From Ruegeria atlantica (GTDB taxonomy: Bacteria; Pseudomonadota; Alphaproteobacteria; Rhodobacterales; Rhodobacteraceae): a DNA stretch of 64,000 nucleotides. The stretch is taken from positions 186,001-250,000 of the forward strand of contig NZ_WQCG01000001.1 of the NCBI RefSeq assembly GCF_013032505.1. The letters are read 5' to 3'. Shown here piece by piece: positions 17,451 through 26,998 of this stretch (positions are counted from its first letter, which is position 1; each line of letters starts with the position of its first letter). Both the position numbers and the translations under genes were made by a program. Below the pieces are notes generated by a model. The model saw only the letters and a program-made list of their open reading frames with translations, was not told the origin of the DNA and did no database searches.

Positions 17451-18394
17451 CTCTGACCTCCGGGATGGCCGAATAATTTTAGAAGTTGGTCGAGTGTTGG
17501 TTCTGCCGTGGTCAGCGGCACGACGGGAAACCCATAACGTCGAGACCAGGTCTGCAACTGTGCAAGCCGATCTTCCAGCGCAGAACGTATGCGGTGTGAC
17601 AAATCTGGCTCCGCGCTGTCGAGTTGTATCTGACGGTCACCGTCGGACACGGTAAGTCGAAGGTTTGGGGCAAGCTCGCGCGAACTGGGATCTGAAATAT
17701 TGAACAATATCAGATCATTCGAAGTCGAAAGTTTGCGCAGCAGTTTCTCAGACGCCTCGGTCAATCCGTCGAAGTCTGAGAAGATACACACCAGGGAATT
17801 GGTATGCGCGATCCGCGCGGCCTGTTTAAGCACGTCATTCAATGTCACTGTCGGTTCATCGCGCGACGCTGCGCTCAAGTTGGAGTTCAGCGCGCCCACC
17901 GAAGACAGGAACCGTGTCAGGGCGGCAGGTCGCCGTTGAGGTCGGTGTTCGGCCAGATCAGTGTCGCCAAAGACAATCCCACCGACGCGATCACCTTGCC
18001 CCAAAACCCGGTGTGCCGAAATTGCCGCAGCCTCGGCCGCGATGACCGATTTCATGTAGATTTGAGTGCCAAAGAACATCGAAACGCGCTGATCCACCAA
18101 CAAGAGAGCGGGGCGGTCTCGTTCTTCAGTATAGACCCTAACATGGGGCTCTCCGGTGCGGGCGGTCACTTTCCAGTCGATCGTGCGGATGTCGTCCCCG
18201 GGAAGGTAGTTGCGAAGCTCTTCAAAGTTCAGGCCGCGCCCCCGTAGGCGCGAGGCATGACGACCGTTAAGGATCGAACGGGCCGGTTGCCTGGGTAGCA
18301 GGCTAATCGCGCGTGACTTCGAGCCCAGCCTGAGCAAGTGGTTCGCATCTACGTGGATGCGAGGGTCGTCGGGATGTGCGGCGGTCTGGGACAC
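17447..18394 (-). CDS. DUF58 protein of the MoxR/Bat operon
   Basis: A 315-residue cytoplasmic protein. It has the DUF58 signature FEELRNYLPGDDIRTIDWK followed by TARTGEPHVRVYTEERDRP and a VWA-like fold in which LLVDQRVSMFFG replaces the MIDAS strand. DUF58 proteins are always encoded next to MoxR ATPases and are probable substrates or adaptors of them. The gene starts 17 nt after the moxR stop and overlaps the DUF4381 gene by 4 nt. Confidence 0.88.
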   Translation of the reverse strand: MSQTAAHPDDPRIHVDANHLLRLGSKSRAISLLPRQPARSILNGRHASRLRGRGLNFEELRNYLPGDDIRTIDWKVTARTGEPHVRVYTEERDRPALLLVDQRVSMFFGTQIYMKSVIAAEAAAISAHRVLGQGDRVGGIVFGDTDLAEHRPQRRPAALTRFLSSVGALNSNLSAASRDEPTVTLNDVLKQAARIAHTNSLVCIFSDFDGLTEASEKLLRKLSTSNDLILFNISDPSSRELAPNLRLTVSDGDRQIQLDSAEPDLSHRIRSALEDRLAQLQTWSRRYGFPVVPLTTAEPTLDQLLKLFGHPGGQR

Positions 18395-18411
18395 GCGGCG
18401 TTCCTTTGGTT

Positions 18412-19389
18412 TCAGGGCAGCGCGACAAGCTGCAGGATTTCCGAAATCACATTATCCGCCGATTTGGCGCTTCCTTGTGCTTCAAAGCTAAGTGTAATGC
18501 GGTGGCGGAAAACATCATGGGCGATGGCGCGTATGTCTGCCGGGTCGACATAGTCACGCTGGTTCATCCAAGCATGCGCACGACCGCATTTGTCCAAAGC
18601 GAGCGAGGCGCGTGGGCTAGCTCCAATGTCGATCCAACTGGCCAGTTCTTCACTCAGCGCGCCGGGCGTCCGCGTTGCTTGCACCAGATCGGCCATATAG
18701 CGGTCCATAGCGTCTGAAACGTGAATTTGTCCGATTTCGGCCCGAGCAGCAAATACTGCGTCCTGAGGTATTGTCGGCGGCGCATCTTTGGCGCCGCCTT
18801 CGCGTACTGCGTTTTCTTCGCCCCGGACCAGGCGGATGACCTCAACCTCGTCCTCGACCGGCGGGTATGTGATTTGCACATGCATCAGGAACCGGTCCAT
18901 CTGAGCCTCGGGCAAAGGATAGGTACCTTCTTGTTCAATCGGGTTCTGTGTCGCCATCACGATGAACAGCGGTTCCATTTTATGTGTTGTTCCTGAGACG
19001 GTTACCTGCCGTTCCTCCATCGCCTCCAGTAACGCGGCTTGAACCTTGGCAGGGGCACGGTTGATCTCATCTGCCAGAACAATATTGGCAAAGATGGGGC
19101 CCGGTTCGAAGCGGAACGTGCCGCCGTCGTCGGTTTGCTGAAACACCTCGGTGCCGGTTACGTCGGATGGAAGCAGGTCCGGGGTGAACTGAATGCGGCT
19201 AAAACGTGCGTCCAGATTACGGGCCATTGCCTTGACCGCGCGGGTCTTGGCCAGGCCGGGAAGTCCTTCGATCAGCAAGTTTCCGTTAGCCAGCATTCCG
19301 ATAAGCAACCTGTCGATCACGTCAGTCTGACCAATAATGGACTGCCCCATGCGGGCTTTGAGATCATTTATCTGATTAAGTGCATTCAT
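18412..19389 (-). CDS. MoxR-family AAA+ ATPase
   Basis: A 325-residue AAA+ ATPase, first gene of the Bat operon. It has Walker A GLPGLAKTRA (the MoxR variant), Walker B NIVLADEINRAPAK, sensor 1 IVMATQNPIEQEGTYPLPEAQMDRF and a C-terminal lid with ASPRASLALDKCGRAHA. MoxR ATPases act as chaperones that mature or remodel protein complexes, often ones with VWA subunits; the downstream genes provide such partners. It is preceded by a 108-nt gap after the deacetylase gene on the same strand, which probably holds the operon promoter. Confidence 0.93.
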   Translation of the reverse strand: MNALNQINDLKARMGQSIIGQTDVIDRLLIGMLANGNLLIEGLPGLAKTRAVKAMARNLDARFSRIQFTPDLLPSDVTGTEVFQQTDDGGTFRFEPGPIFANIVLADEINRAPAKVQAALLEAMEERQVTVSGTTHKMEPLFIVMATQNPIEQEGTYPLPEAQMDRFLMHVQITYPPVEDEVEVIRLVRGEENAVREGGAKDAPPTIPQDAVFAARAEIGQIHVSDAMDRYMADLVQATRTPGALSEELASWIDIGASPRASLALDKCGRAHAWMNQRDYVDPADIRAIAHDVFRHRITLSFEAQGSAKSADNVISEILQLVALP

Positions 19390-19497
19390 GTGGCGGATCC
19401 AATCGGTGTCAATTTTCGGAACTGACTTAGTGGTTTTGTGCGGTGATTAGAAAATGTCTCGTAACGGCGGTATGTTAGCAATCTTTAATTTACTGAT

Positions 19498-20610
19498 CTA
19501 CCGGGAAATCCGCGCGGTCAGCCACCGCAAATCTTCCTTCAATTCTGGTCGGATAGGACCGTGATTTGGATCATCGCGTAGGGTTTTCACCCAATGCGGC
19601 GGAGGGTTTCGACCGGCCGCCCGGTTCCAGTATAGCCCGGTAAGTATCGCTTGCGCTTCCGCCTCCAAGACGTATGGGACATCAAAGCCGTTTAAAGTGG
19701 CCCAGACGCCGCTCCACAATCGGCCAACCGACCAAGGGTTGTACCCGCCACCGCCCAGAACCAGAACGCGGGGCGCGAGATCTTTCAACGAAGCAACGGC
19801 TTTCCAGTGTGAATTGTTTGACAGTGTAAGGCGCGATAGCGGGTCTTCGGCAACCGCATCGGCACCGCATTGCAGGACAAGGGCCTGCGGCTTGAAAGCC
19901 TCGGTCGCGGGGAGGATCAACTGGTCGAGAATGGCGTCAAATTCATCATCGTTGAGGTTTCGGGAAACCGGCAGATTAAAAGCTGCACCGCCTGCGTCAT
20001 CTTCTAGACTGCCGGTAAATGGCCAACGCCTTGTCTCGTGCACAGAAATCATCCGGACCTTTTCTGAGCCGTGAAAAGCGGCCTCGACCCCGTCGCAGTG
20101 ATGCGCGTCGATATCGATGTAGACAATCCGATCAAGGCCCATTCGCAAAAGGGTTAATGTCGCCAAAACAGGATCGTTCAGATAGCAAAACCCATTAGCG
20201 CGGTCAGGCAGGCCATGATGTGTTCCGCCCGCTGGATTGTAGACGATGCCGCCATCACGGATCAGTTCCGCGCCCAGCATTGAACCCCCGGCGGCGGTGG
20301 CCGGGCGACGGTACATCTCGGGGAAAACCGGGTTGGATATCGTACCCAGCGCATAGGTCCGGCGGACGTTATCAGAAACGCACTGGGCATTTTCTGCGGC
20401 TTGTAACGCGTCGATGTAGTCGGGCGTGTGAAAGTGGTGCAGCGCGCCGGGCTTTGCACAGGGGCTGACCCTGTAGTTTCCCGAATGTAGCCAGCCCAGC
20501 GCGCGGCAAAGATCCATAACGGTTGAGACGCGCGGGATGGCCAGGGGGTGTTTTGAACCGTAGGTCGAATGGCGATAGATCTCGGACCCTATGAAAATCG
20601 GGCTTTGCAC
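19498..20610 (-). CDS. Class II-type histone deacetylase family protein (acetoin utilization AcuC-like)
   Basis: A 370-residue zinc deacetylase of the HDAC/AcuC/AphA superfamily. Active-site elements are visible: the histidine pair in PAGGTHHGLPDRANGFCYLND, the metal ligands in IDIDAHHCDGVEAAFHG, the second aspartate in LQCGADAVAEDPLSRL and the loop LGGGGYNPWSVGRLW. The glycine usual after the HH pair in DAHHGDG is a cysteine here. Likely substrates are acetylated lysines or acetylpolyamines. It lies 3 nt after the AI-2E exporter gene, so the two are co-transcribed. Confidence 0.87.
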   Translation of the reverse strand: MQSPIFIGSEIYRHSTYGSKHPLAIPRVSTVMDLCRALGWLHSGNYRVSPCAKPGALHHFHTPDYIDALQAAENAQCVSDNVRRTYALGTISNPVFPEMYRRPATAAGGSMLGAELIRDGGIVYNPAGGTHHGLPDRANGFCYLNDPVLATLTLLRMGLDRIVYIDIDAHHCDGVEAAFHGSEKVRMISVHETRRWPFTGSLEDDAGGAAFNLPVSRNLNDDEFDAILDQLILPATEAFKPQALVLQCGADAVAEDPLSRLTLSNNSHWKAVASLKDLAPRVLVLGGGGYNPWSVGRLWSGVWATLNGFDVPYVLEAEAQAILTGLYWNRAAGRNPPPHWVKTLRDDPNHGPIRPELKEDLRWLTARISR

Positions 20611-20613
20611 AGG

Positions 20614-21732
20614 CTATTGGGTCCGCGCCGGAACATTGTCATCACCCAGACGACCATCAAGCGACATCAGAATGGCTACGGGCCTAAGGGCGGGTATATG
20701 GCTGAAAATAATCAGTATGCAGACGGTTAAAGGTACACTTAGGAACGCACCAATCAGACCCCAGACAGTTGTCCAGAAGGTCAGCGCAAGGATTACCAGA
20801 AACGTAGACATATTCAGCGACCGGCCCAACAAAGCGGGGTCCACAAAATTGCCGATAAGAAACTGGATGGTTCCGCAGCCGAATACGATGACAAGGAAGG
20901 GTCCGATCGTTTCATATTGAACCAGCGCAATCATGGCCGGAAAGATCACGGCGATGATAGAGCCGATGGATGGGATGAAGTTTAACGCGAAGGTCAGCAC
21001 CGCCCATGTCTCGGCGTACTCCAGCCCAAGTACCTTGAAGACTGAATAGCTGATGCCCGCCGTGACAAGGCTGATGAAGGTTTTTACCCCGACATAGCGC
21101 TGAAGGCTGAATGTGATTGAATCCAGAATGGTCGTGAACTCGGCCCCGGTTTCGGGATTGCCCGCCGCCAGTTGGATCTTTTTGCGAAAGGCCAGACGCT
21201 CGGCCATCAGGAAGGCGACATAAAGACTGATCAGGAAGAACTGGTTCAGCAGCGATGTTGCACTGCTAAGCAAAACGCGCGCGACGTATGACATGTCGAT
21301 ACTGACCAGGTTGTCCCGGATAAACGTGGTGACGTCATTGCCGACCAGTCCAGTGATCCGGTTCACCGCGCCATCGAACTGGTTTTCATAGGTGCTGATA
21401 GTCCGGGCGAACTGCGTCGCCTGGCTGCCAAGGATGTACATGATCACAAACAAACCGGCCAAAACAACGGTGACGGCGGCGATATTGGCCAGCCAGACCG
21501 GTACGGGCGCCAACGCGATGACCCGGTCGCTCAGCGCAATGATCAAAACATTGATCAGCAGAGCCATAGTCAACGGGATCAAAAATGCCGAACCTGCGTA
21601 CAGGCCCAATACGATAAGCGTTGCCACAATCGTTGCGTCCCGAACCACAGACAGTTTCAGTCGCGGACCGCCCGTGTTCTGATCAGGTTCCAAAGTCATC
21701 GTAAAGCCCGCCTGTGATGCCGCGTGGGACAT
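20614..21732 (-). CDS. AI-2E family transporter (PerM/TqsA-like)
   Basis: A 372-residue membrane protein with about seven or eight helices: an N-terminal pair (DATIVATLIVLGLYAGSAFLIP and ALLINVLIIALS), a third (IAAVTVVLAGLFVIMYILGS), a soluble region, then a C-terminal block including VFGCGTIQFLIGNFVDPALLGRS, a hallmark of the family. Members export autoinducer-2 or act as Na+/H+ antiporters. The first ATG has no good ribosome-binding site; an internal ATG 33 nt later (361 residues) is an alternative. It is the first gene of a two-gene unit with the deacetylase. Confidence 0.88.
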   Translation of the reverse strand: MSHAASQAGFTMTLEPDQNTGGPRLKLSVVRDATIVATLIVLGLYAGSAFLIPLTMALLINVLIIALSDRVIALAPVPVWLANIAAVTVVLAGLFVIMYILGSQATQFARTISTYENQFDGAVNRITGLVGNDVTTFIRDNLVSIDMSYVARVLLSSATSLLNQFFLISLYVAFLMAERLAFRKKIQLAAGNPETGAEFTTILDSITFSLQRYVGVKTFISLVTAGISYSVFKVLGLEYAETWAVLTFALNFIPSIGSIIAVIFPAMIALVQYETIGPFLVIVFGCGTIQFLIGNFVDPALLGRSLNMSTFLVILALTFWTTVWGLIGAFLSVPLTVCILIIFSHIPALRPVAILMSLDGRLGDDNVPARTQ

Positions 21733-21877
21733 TAAACCGAATGGTGGTCAGTCTGTAAGGCGATCCTGCACAGCTGGGCAGGATTTTGCAATGTGGCCAG
21801 ATATTTGGGCGCGTTAATTTACACCGAGAATGGATTTGCCGTTTCAGTGGAAAGGCGAGGCGGGTTAGGCTGAGCCC

Positions 21878-22744
21878 ATGAATGCTCGTGTGATTCCCTC
21901 ATTCGGCCGCCCGGTTCAGGCGCTGTGGCTGGCTGTTGTTCGGTTCAGCAACAAGAACGGGTTCGTGATGAGCAGCCACGTCGCGATGTCTTTGATGTTG
22001 GCGCTGTTTCCTTTTGTGCTGTTCACAGTGGCTTTGGCAGGGTCGCTGTCGCAGGGCTATGTCACTGATGAACTGATCGAGCTTGTTTTTGGGGCGTGGC
22101 CTAAGGACGTTGCGGGGCCAATCGTGGCCGAGCTGCGGGCTGTCCTTCAGGAATCCGGCTCAGGTGTGATTACGCTGGGTGGTTTATTGGCGATCTTCTT
22201 CGCCTCGAACGGTGTCATGGCGGTGCGTGCGGCCATGAACCAAGCCTATCACGACAGCGACGTCTGGCCGTTTTGGAAAACCCGGCTGCTGTGCCTGGGG
22301 CTCGTAATCGTAGGGGGCGTCGCCATTCTGGGCATTGCTGCGGTCGAAGTTGTATTGCCTGCCTATACCCAGTTGGTGAGCGAGAAGACGGATGTGAACG
22401 TCTCGGACTGGTTGTCGGTGGACCGGCTGCGCTGGACATTTACGGTGGCGGTTCCCGCTGGCACGGTTCTGCTGGCGCATCTGATCCTGCCGACGCGGCG
22501 GCATAAGCTGATGCAAATCTTGCCGGGTGTCTTGCTGACGTTGGCCTTGTGGGCTGCTGGCGGTTGGGGATTCTCGATCTACATCGCGCAATTCGCCACC
22601 TATAGTGCGACTTATGCGGGATTGGCCGGGGTCATGGCGGCATTGATCTTTTTGTACCTGTGCGCGGCAATTCTGATCCTTGGGGCCGAATACAACGGCG
22701 CTTTGATGGACTTGGAAAGCAATCAGGATCGGGGCTCTCTGTGA
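21878..22744 (+). CDS. YihY/BrkB family inner-membrane protein
   Basis: A 288-residue protein with about six helices. The family motif around NGFVMSSHVAMSLMLALFPFVLF is near the N terminus, followed by FFASNGVMAVRAAMNQAYH, then helices at roughly 140-165, 185-205, 215-240 and 250-275. It was once called RNase BN, wrongly; the real function of YihY/BrkB is unknown, with links to serum resistance in Bordetella. Its stop (TGA) overlaps the GTG start of the multiheme cytochrome gene, so the two are translationally coupled. Confidence 0.88.
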   Translation: MNARVIPSFGRPVQALWLAVVRFSNKNGFVMSSHVAMSLMLALFPFVLFTVALAGSLSQGYVTDELIELVFGAWPKDVAGPIVAELRAVLQESGSGVITLGGLLAIFFASNGVMAVRAAMNQAYHDSDVWPFWKTRLLCLGLVIVGGVAILGIAAVEVVLPAYTQLVSEKTDVNVSDWLSVDRLRWTFTVAVPAGTVLLAHLILPTRRHKLMQILPGVLLTLALWAAGGWGFSIYIAQFATYSATYAGLAGVMAALIFLYLCAAILILGAEYNGALMDLESNQDRGSL

Positions 22745-24642
22745 AATTTCTGATTTTGAGTGTTGGGCTGCTGATGCCCGTGGTCGCTTTTGGCCAGTCC
22801 CCTGTTTTTGTGGGGTCGGCGCAATGCGTTGAATGTCACAAAGACGAGGCCGCGGCGTGGTCCAAATCCCACCACGCGCTGGCTTGGACCGAGGTCGACG
22901 ACGGGACCGTCGTAGCCGATTTTGACGGAACCCGGTTCGACCATGGCGGGATGTCAGTAGAGTTTACCGACAACCAAGATGGATTGAATGCAAAGGTCAC
23001 GGAAAAGGACGGGGTGACCACCGATTACGGCGTGCATTCTGTTGTTGGCATTGAGCCGTTGCAGCAATACCTGTTCGAAACAGAATCCGGCCGTTTGCAG
23101 AGTTTCGATGTTGTCTGGGATACCGAGGAGAAACAGTGGTTTCACCTTTATCCCGATCAGGATTTGCCGCCCGATGATGGGCTGCACTGGACCGGACCTT
23201 ACAAGAATTGGAATGCACGATGTGCAGAATGCCACGCGACCGGTTTTGAGAAGCAGTACAGCGCTGAAACCCGGTCATACGACTCGGTTCAGGCCGAGAT
23301 CGGGGTAGGGTGCGAAGCCTGCCATGGCCCGGGCTCGGCGCATATCGACTGGGTTGGGGGGCAAAGTCTACCCCAAGGTCTTGGCGATACCGGGTTCACG
23401 ATGGACTGGGGGCGGGGGCAGACCGAATCCGAGATCCAACAATGTGCGGGCTGTCATTCCCGCCGCGAGGCGCATGGGGACGGCAATCCGTTGCCCGGAA
23501 CTCCTTATCATGACGCCTATAATCTGGCGGTGCTTCGACCAGGGCTTTACCACCCGGACGGTCAGATTTTGGATGAGGTCTACGTTTACGGATCGTTCCT
23601 GCAATCCAAGATGTATGATCGTGGCGTCGGATGCATGGATTGCCACGAGCCTCATAGCGCGACGCTTAAGGCGGATGGAAATGGGGTGTGTACACAGTGT
23701 CATTCCCCTGCCACAAACCCGCGGTTTCCCACTCTGACGGCAAATGAGTACGACACGCCGGAACATCACAATCACACTGAAGGCAGCGAGGGTGCGCAGT
23801 GCAAGTCATGCCATATGATTGAGCGCGTCTACATGGGGGTCGACGGCAGGCGCGATCATAGCTTCCGTATACCTCGTCCCGATTTGGGGCTGGGGCAGGA
23901 CGCCTGCACCGATTGCCATTCGGATCAGGATCAGGCATGGGCGGCCCAACAAATCGAAGGCTGGTTCCCGGACAGCGCGCATCGAAAGCCGCATTTCGGG
24001 ACGGCCTTTCAGGCGGCAACGTTGGGTCGCGCGGATGGGCCGGAGGAACTTCTGGACATTGCGACCGACCGTGATCAACCCGGTATCGTGCGCGCCACGG
24101 CCGCTTATCTGCTTCAACCTTTTGGGTCCGCTGATGTAGCGGCCAGAACGGCTGGGCTATTGGAGGACGAGGACTCTCTGGTTCGCGCAAACGCAGCGCC
24201 GTTGCAGCGTCAGGCCAGCTTGCCCGATCAAATCCAACGGCTTGAACCGTTGTTGTCCGACCCGCTGAGAAATGTCCGCATCTCCGCAGCAAAAGAGTTC
24301 CTGAACATTCCGCCACAAGCTCTGACTGCAGACCAGCGGCAATTGTCGGGGCAGGGCATGTCTGAGTGGCAGGCGGCGATTTCCAACCGTCTTGATTTTC
24401 CCGAAACGCATCTTGTGCTTGGCGGCATGGCCCTGACGTTCCGCAACGCGGCTGCTGCAGAGCAGGCGTTTCAAGAGGTCGTCGCGCTGGACCCGCAACG
24501 CGCCGAAGCCTGGCCAATGTTGGTGCAACTGGCGCAGATCAATCGCGGTCCACAGGCCGCGCGCGATGTTCTGGAGCGGGGGCTAAAGATCATCCCCGAG
24601 GACCCAAACCTTTTGCAGTTGAAGGAACAGCTGGGCCGCTGA
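22741..24642 (+). CDS. Octaheme c-type cytochrome with HEAT-like and TPR C-terminal domains
   Basis: A 633-residue secreted cytochrome. The GTG start overlaps the yihY stop (GTGA) and gives a signal peptide ending VVAFGQ. I count eight CxxCH haem-binding motifs: CVECH, CAECH, CEACH, CAGCH, CMDCH, CTQCH, CKSCH and CTDCH, spread over about residues 29-395. After these come HEAT-like segments (SLVRANAAPLQRQ, PLRNVRISAAKEFLN) and a C-terminal TPR pair (AEQAFQEVVALDPQRAEAWP and DVLERGLKIIPEDPNLLQL). The cytochrome part resembles the cytochrome c554/NrfA-like family. It probably moves electrons in the periplasm, with the repeat domains as a protein interaction surface. Electron donor and acceptor are unknown, as no other respiratory gene is nearby. 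Confidence 0.87.
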   Translation: MKFLILSVGLLMPVVAFGQSPVFVGSAQCVECHKDEAAAWSKSHHALAWTEVDDGTVVADFDGTRFDHGGMSVEFTDNQDGLNAKVTEKDGVTTDYGVHSVVGIEPLQQYLFETESGRLQSFDVVWDTEEKQWFHLYPDQDLPPDDGLHWTGPYKNWNARCAECHATGFEKQYSAETRSYDSVQAEIGVGCEACHGPGSAHIDWVGGQSLPQGLGDTGFTMDWGRGQTESEIQQCAGCHSRREAHGDGNPLPGTPYHDAYNLAVLRPGLYHPDGQILDEVYVYGSFLQSKMYDRGVGCMDCHEPHSATLKADGNGVCTQCHSPATNPRFPTLTANEYDTPEHHNHTEGSEGAQCKSCHMIERVYMGVDGRRDHSFRIPRPDLGLGQDACTDCHSDQDQAWAAQQIEGWFPDSAHRKPHFGTAFQAATLGRADGPEELLDIATDRDQPGIVRATAAYLLQPFGSADVAARTAGLLEDEDSLVRANAAPLQRQASLPDQIQRLEPLLSDPLRNVRISAAKEFLNIPPQALTADQRQLSGQGMSEWQAAISNRLDFPETHLVLGGMALTFRNAAAAEQAFQEVVALDPQRAEAWPMLVQLAQINRGPQAARDVLERGLKIIPEDPNLLQLKEQLGR

Positions 24643-24738
24643 AACGGCATCGCTTGGCCCGGTTTCCGTCATTTTCCCGGCAAATTTCGCATGTATCGGT
24701 AAAGCCGAGGCAAAAAATGCCCAGTTTAAAGGTGACGC

Positions 24739-24927
24739 ATGTTTCTGAAACCGGTCCACACATCGAGGCTGAAAAAGCCACTTGCCTTGCCGCAGCGGAT
24801 CGAAGACTTGCGTGCAAAACCACCTGAATACATCAATCACGGTCAGGCGCTGTTGCTGCAAGGCATCGCGGCAGCGTCACTGCGCGAACAAGTTCTTACC
24901 GAAGACCGGATTTCGTTGGACGATTGA
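24739..24927 (+). CDS. Small hypothetical protein
   Basis: A 62-residue open frame starting ATG with AGGTGA close upstream and ending 1 nt before the convergent rlmE stop. The sequence (starting MFLKPVHTSRLKKPLALPQR, ending RISLDD) is basic at the N terminus and mostly helical, without a signal or membrane segment. I do not recognise a family. Position, start context and fit between neighbours favour a real gene, but length makes this uncertain. Confidence 0.45.
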   Translation: MFLKPVHTSRLKKPLALPQRIEDLRAKPPEYINHGQALLLQGIAAASLREQVLTEDRISLDD

Positions 24928-24928
24928 T

Positions 24929-25645
24929 CTAACCGCGAAAACCCGTTGCGACCACGAACTTCTCGGAACTGTCCGAGCGCGACGCGGGTGGTTTCACATT
25001 CGCAACCTTGTCGAACTTCTGTTTCAACAGCTTCTGCAGATCGCCTTCCGCACCGCCAGCCAAAACCTTGGCGACGAATGTTCCGCCTTCATCAAGCACA
25101 TCAAAGGCAAAATAGGCTGCCGTTTCACACAACGCCATGATGCGAAGGTGGTCGGTTTGCTTATGCCCCGATGACGACGCGGCCATGTCTGACATCACCA
25201 CGTCGGCCTTGCCGCCCAGCCATTCTTTGACCTTCACATCGGCGTCGTCTTCCATGAAGTCCAGCACATGTGCCTCGGCGCCGGCCACGGGCTCAACCTC
25301 TTGCAGGTCGACTCCCAGAACCGTTCCGATACGTTTTCCCGACTTTTCGCCCAACGCGTTCACGCGTTTGACGGCCACTTGTAGCCAGCCACCGGGCGCG
25401 CAGCCCAGATCGACGACACGTGCTCCTGGGACGAGAAAGCGGAATTTATCGTCCAACTCGAGGATTTTGAACGCAGCGCGTCCGCGATACCCTTCGACCT
25501 GCGCGCGCTTCACATAAGGGTCGTTAAGCTGCCGCTCGAGCCAACGGGTCGAGCTGAGCTTGCGCCCACGTGCAGTCTTAACTTTGACCTTCAGGTCACG
25601 CTGTCCGCGACCCGAGTTGTTTTTGCCACTTGGTGTCTTCGCCAT
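24929..25645 (-). CDS. rlmE: 23S rRNA 2'-O-methyltransferase RlmE (FtsJ/RrmJ)
   Basis: A 238-residue methyltransferase that methylates the 2'-OH of U2552 in 23S rRNA, a late step of 50S assembly. The SAM-binding motif is [15 protein letters not shown]; the K-D-K-E tetrad is represented by the K in [14 protein letters not shown] in VVMSDMAA, K in FVAKVLAGG and E in the C-terminal [11 protein letters not shown]. The ATG overlapping the ppx stop (TGATG) is chosen; the longer frame lies inside ppx. The N-terminal 30 residues are basic and disordered, an extension common in Rhodobacteraceae RlmE. Confidence 0.93.
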   Translation of the reverse strand: MAKTPSGKNNSGRGQRDLKVKVKTARGRKLSSTRWLERQLNDPYVKRAQVEGYRGRAAFKILELDDKFRFLVPGARVVDLGCAPGGWLQVAVKRVNALGEKSGKRIGTVLGVDLQEVEPVAGAEAHVLDFMEDDADVKVKEWLGGKADVVMSDMAASSSGHKQTDHLRIMALCETAAYFAFDVLDEGGTFVAKVLAGGAEGDLQKLLKQKFDKVANVKPPASRSDSSEKFVVATGFRG

Positions 25646-26757
25646 CAGAACGGTCCGTCTTCCAATACACCGTCCGCACTCATTTGCGCATAAAGCAAGC
25701 CTTCGCGCAGCCCCCGGTCCGCAACAGAAAGGCGGTCGGTGGGCCAGCATCTTAAAAGCGCCTGCAAAATGGCCGAGCCGGACATGATCAGGGCCTGCCG
25801 GTCATCGCCGATACGCGGATCCCGGCGCCGACCCTGAGGGCCGAGTTCTAGATACCCTCGGATGACTTTGTCAATCTGATCGCTGGTCATGCGCAAACCG
25901 TCGACCTTGGTACGGTCATAGCGCTTGAGCCCAAGGTGTGAAGCCGCAACGGTTGTTACCGTGCCGCTGGTGCCAACGATCTGGAACCCCAAACGGGCCT
26001 GTTCGTCCTTGTAAGGTGCGAAATCGGCGAGGTTTTCTTCGAAAAACCAGCTCATCAGGGCAAAGCGGGCGGAGTCATCTTCGACGTCGTTAAACTGGTC
26101 GCGCAAGGTTGCAACACCTAGGGGCACGCTGATCCAGTCGACGACTTTTGCCGCAGGGAAGGGGCTGTCAGTCGTGTGAAACCCATGGTGCAGCCGCATG
26201 ATCGCGGCCGGACGGTCCCGGCGCGGTACGGATGAGATGTCGATCCACACCAGTTCGGTTGACCCACCGCCGATATCCACGACCAGCAATTGCTCGGTCT
26301 TGGTGGACACCAGCGGTGCACAAGAGATCACGGCCAGGCGTGCCTCTTCCTCGGGCTGGATGATCTCGAGCGTCAGTCCGGTTTCGCGTTTTACCTGCCG
26401 GATAAATTCGCGTGAGTTTTTGGCACGCCTGCATGCCTCAGTCGCGACCAGACGCATGCGCCGGACCTTGTTGCGTTTCAGCTTTTGTTGACAGATGCGA
26501 AGCGCTTGAATGGTGCGCGCCATCGAAGACCGAGACAAACGTCCGGTCCGTTCCAAACCCGCGCCCAACTGCACGGATTTGGAAAAACTGTCTACCACAT
26601 GAAACCCACTGCCCTTGGGCTGGGCTATCAACATGCGGCAGCTATTTGTCCCCAAATCCAGCGCCGCATACAACGCATCTGGATCGGGTCTTGCCGGCGC
26701 GGGGCTTTCGACCGCCTTCGGGAACGCGCCCGCACCTTTGGGACGCTTGGGCGCCAT
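25645..26757 (-). CDS. Exopolyphosphatase / pppGpp pyrophosphatase family (Ppx/GppA)
   Basis: A 370-residue member of the ASKHA phosphatase family. It has the phosphate-1 loop [14 protein letters not shown], the catalytic region [11 protein letters not shown], the second loop [14 protein letters not shown] and [11 protein letters not shown]. It would release phosphate from polyphosphate ends or convert pppGpp to ppGpp; the short, single-module form leans toward GppA/Ppx2. A GGAGGG lies upstream of the start. The gene is followed directly by rlmE with a 1-nt overlap. Confidence 0.9.
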   Translation of the reverse strand: MAPKRPKGAGAFPKAVESPAPARPDPDALYAALDLGTNSCRMLIAQPKGSGFHVVDSFSKSVQLGAGLERTGRLSRSSMARTIQALRICQQKLKRNKVRRMRLVATEACRRAKNSREFIRQVKRETGLTLEIIQPEEEARLAVISCAPLVSTKTEQLLVVDIGGGSTELVWIDISSVPRRDRPAAIMRLHHGFHTTDSPFPAAKVVDWISVPLGVATLRDQFNDVEDDSARFALMSWFFEENLADFAPYKDEQARLGFQIVGTSGTVTTVAASHLGLKRYDRTKVDGLRMTSDQIDKVIRGYLELGPQGRRRDPRIGDDRQALIMSGSAILQALLRCWPTDRLSVADRGLREGLLYAQMSADGVLEDGPF

Positions 26758-26998
26758 ATTAAACGCCCTCCGATTTTCGAGTTACCCCGACCATAGGTCG
26801 GGCGTGTGCGTCGTGCAAGACGCTCATTAAAGTGATGAGAATTTTGATATGCGTGTTTGCTTCAGACTTCGTTACAACCCCGGTATCCCATCGTGGGCAA
26901 AAACGTCGCTGGAAATGCGCCTTGTGTCGAAAATCGACCGACTTGCCCCCACATAGACGTTTAGAACCGGTCCATCTGGTTAGGAGGAATCAAACGCA

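Noticed and set aside
26758..26998. Cobalamin or SAM riboswitch upstream of the one-carbon unit
   Set aside because: I looked for a B12-box-like segment and SAM-II features and saw none in the 241 nt; only the strong ribosome-binding site is clear. A covariance-model search would be decisive.
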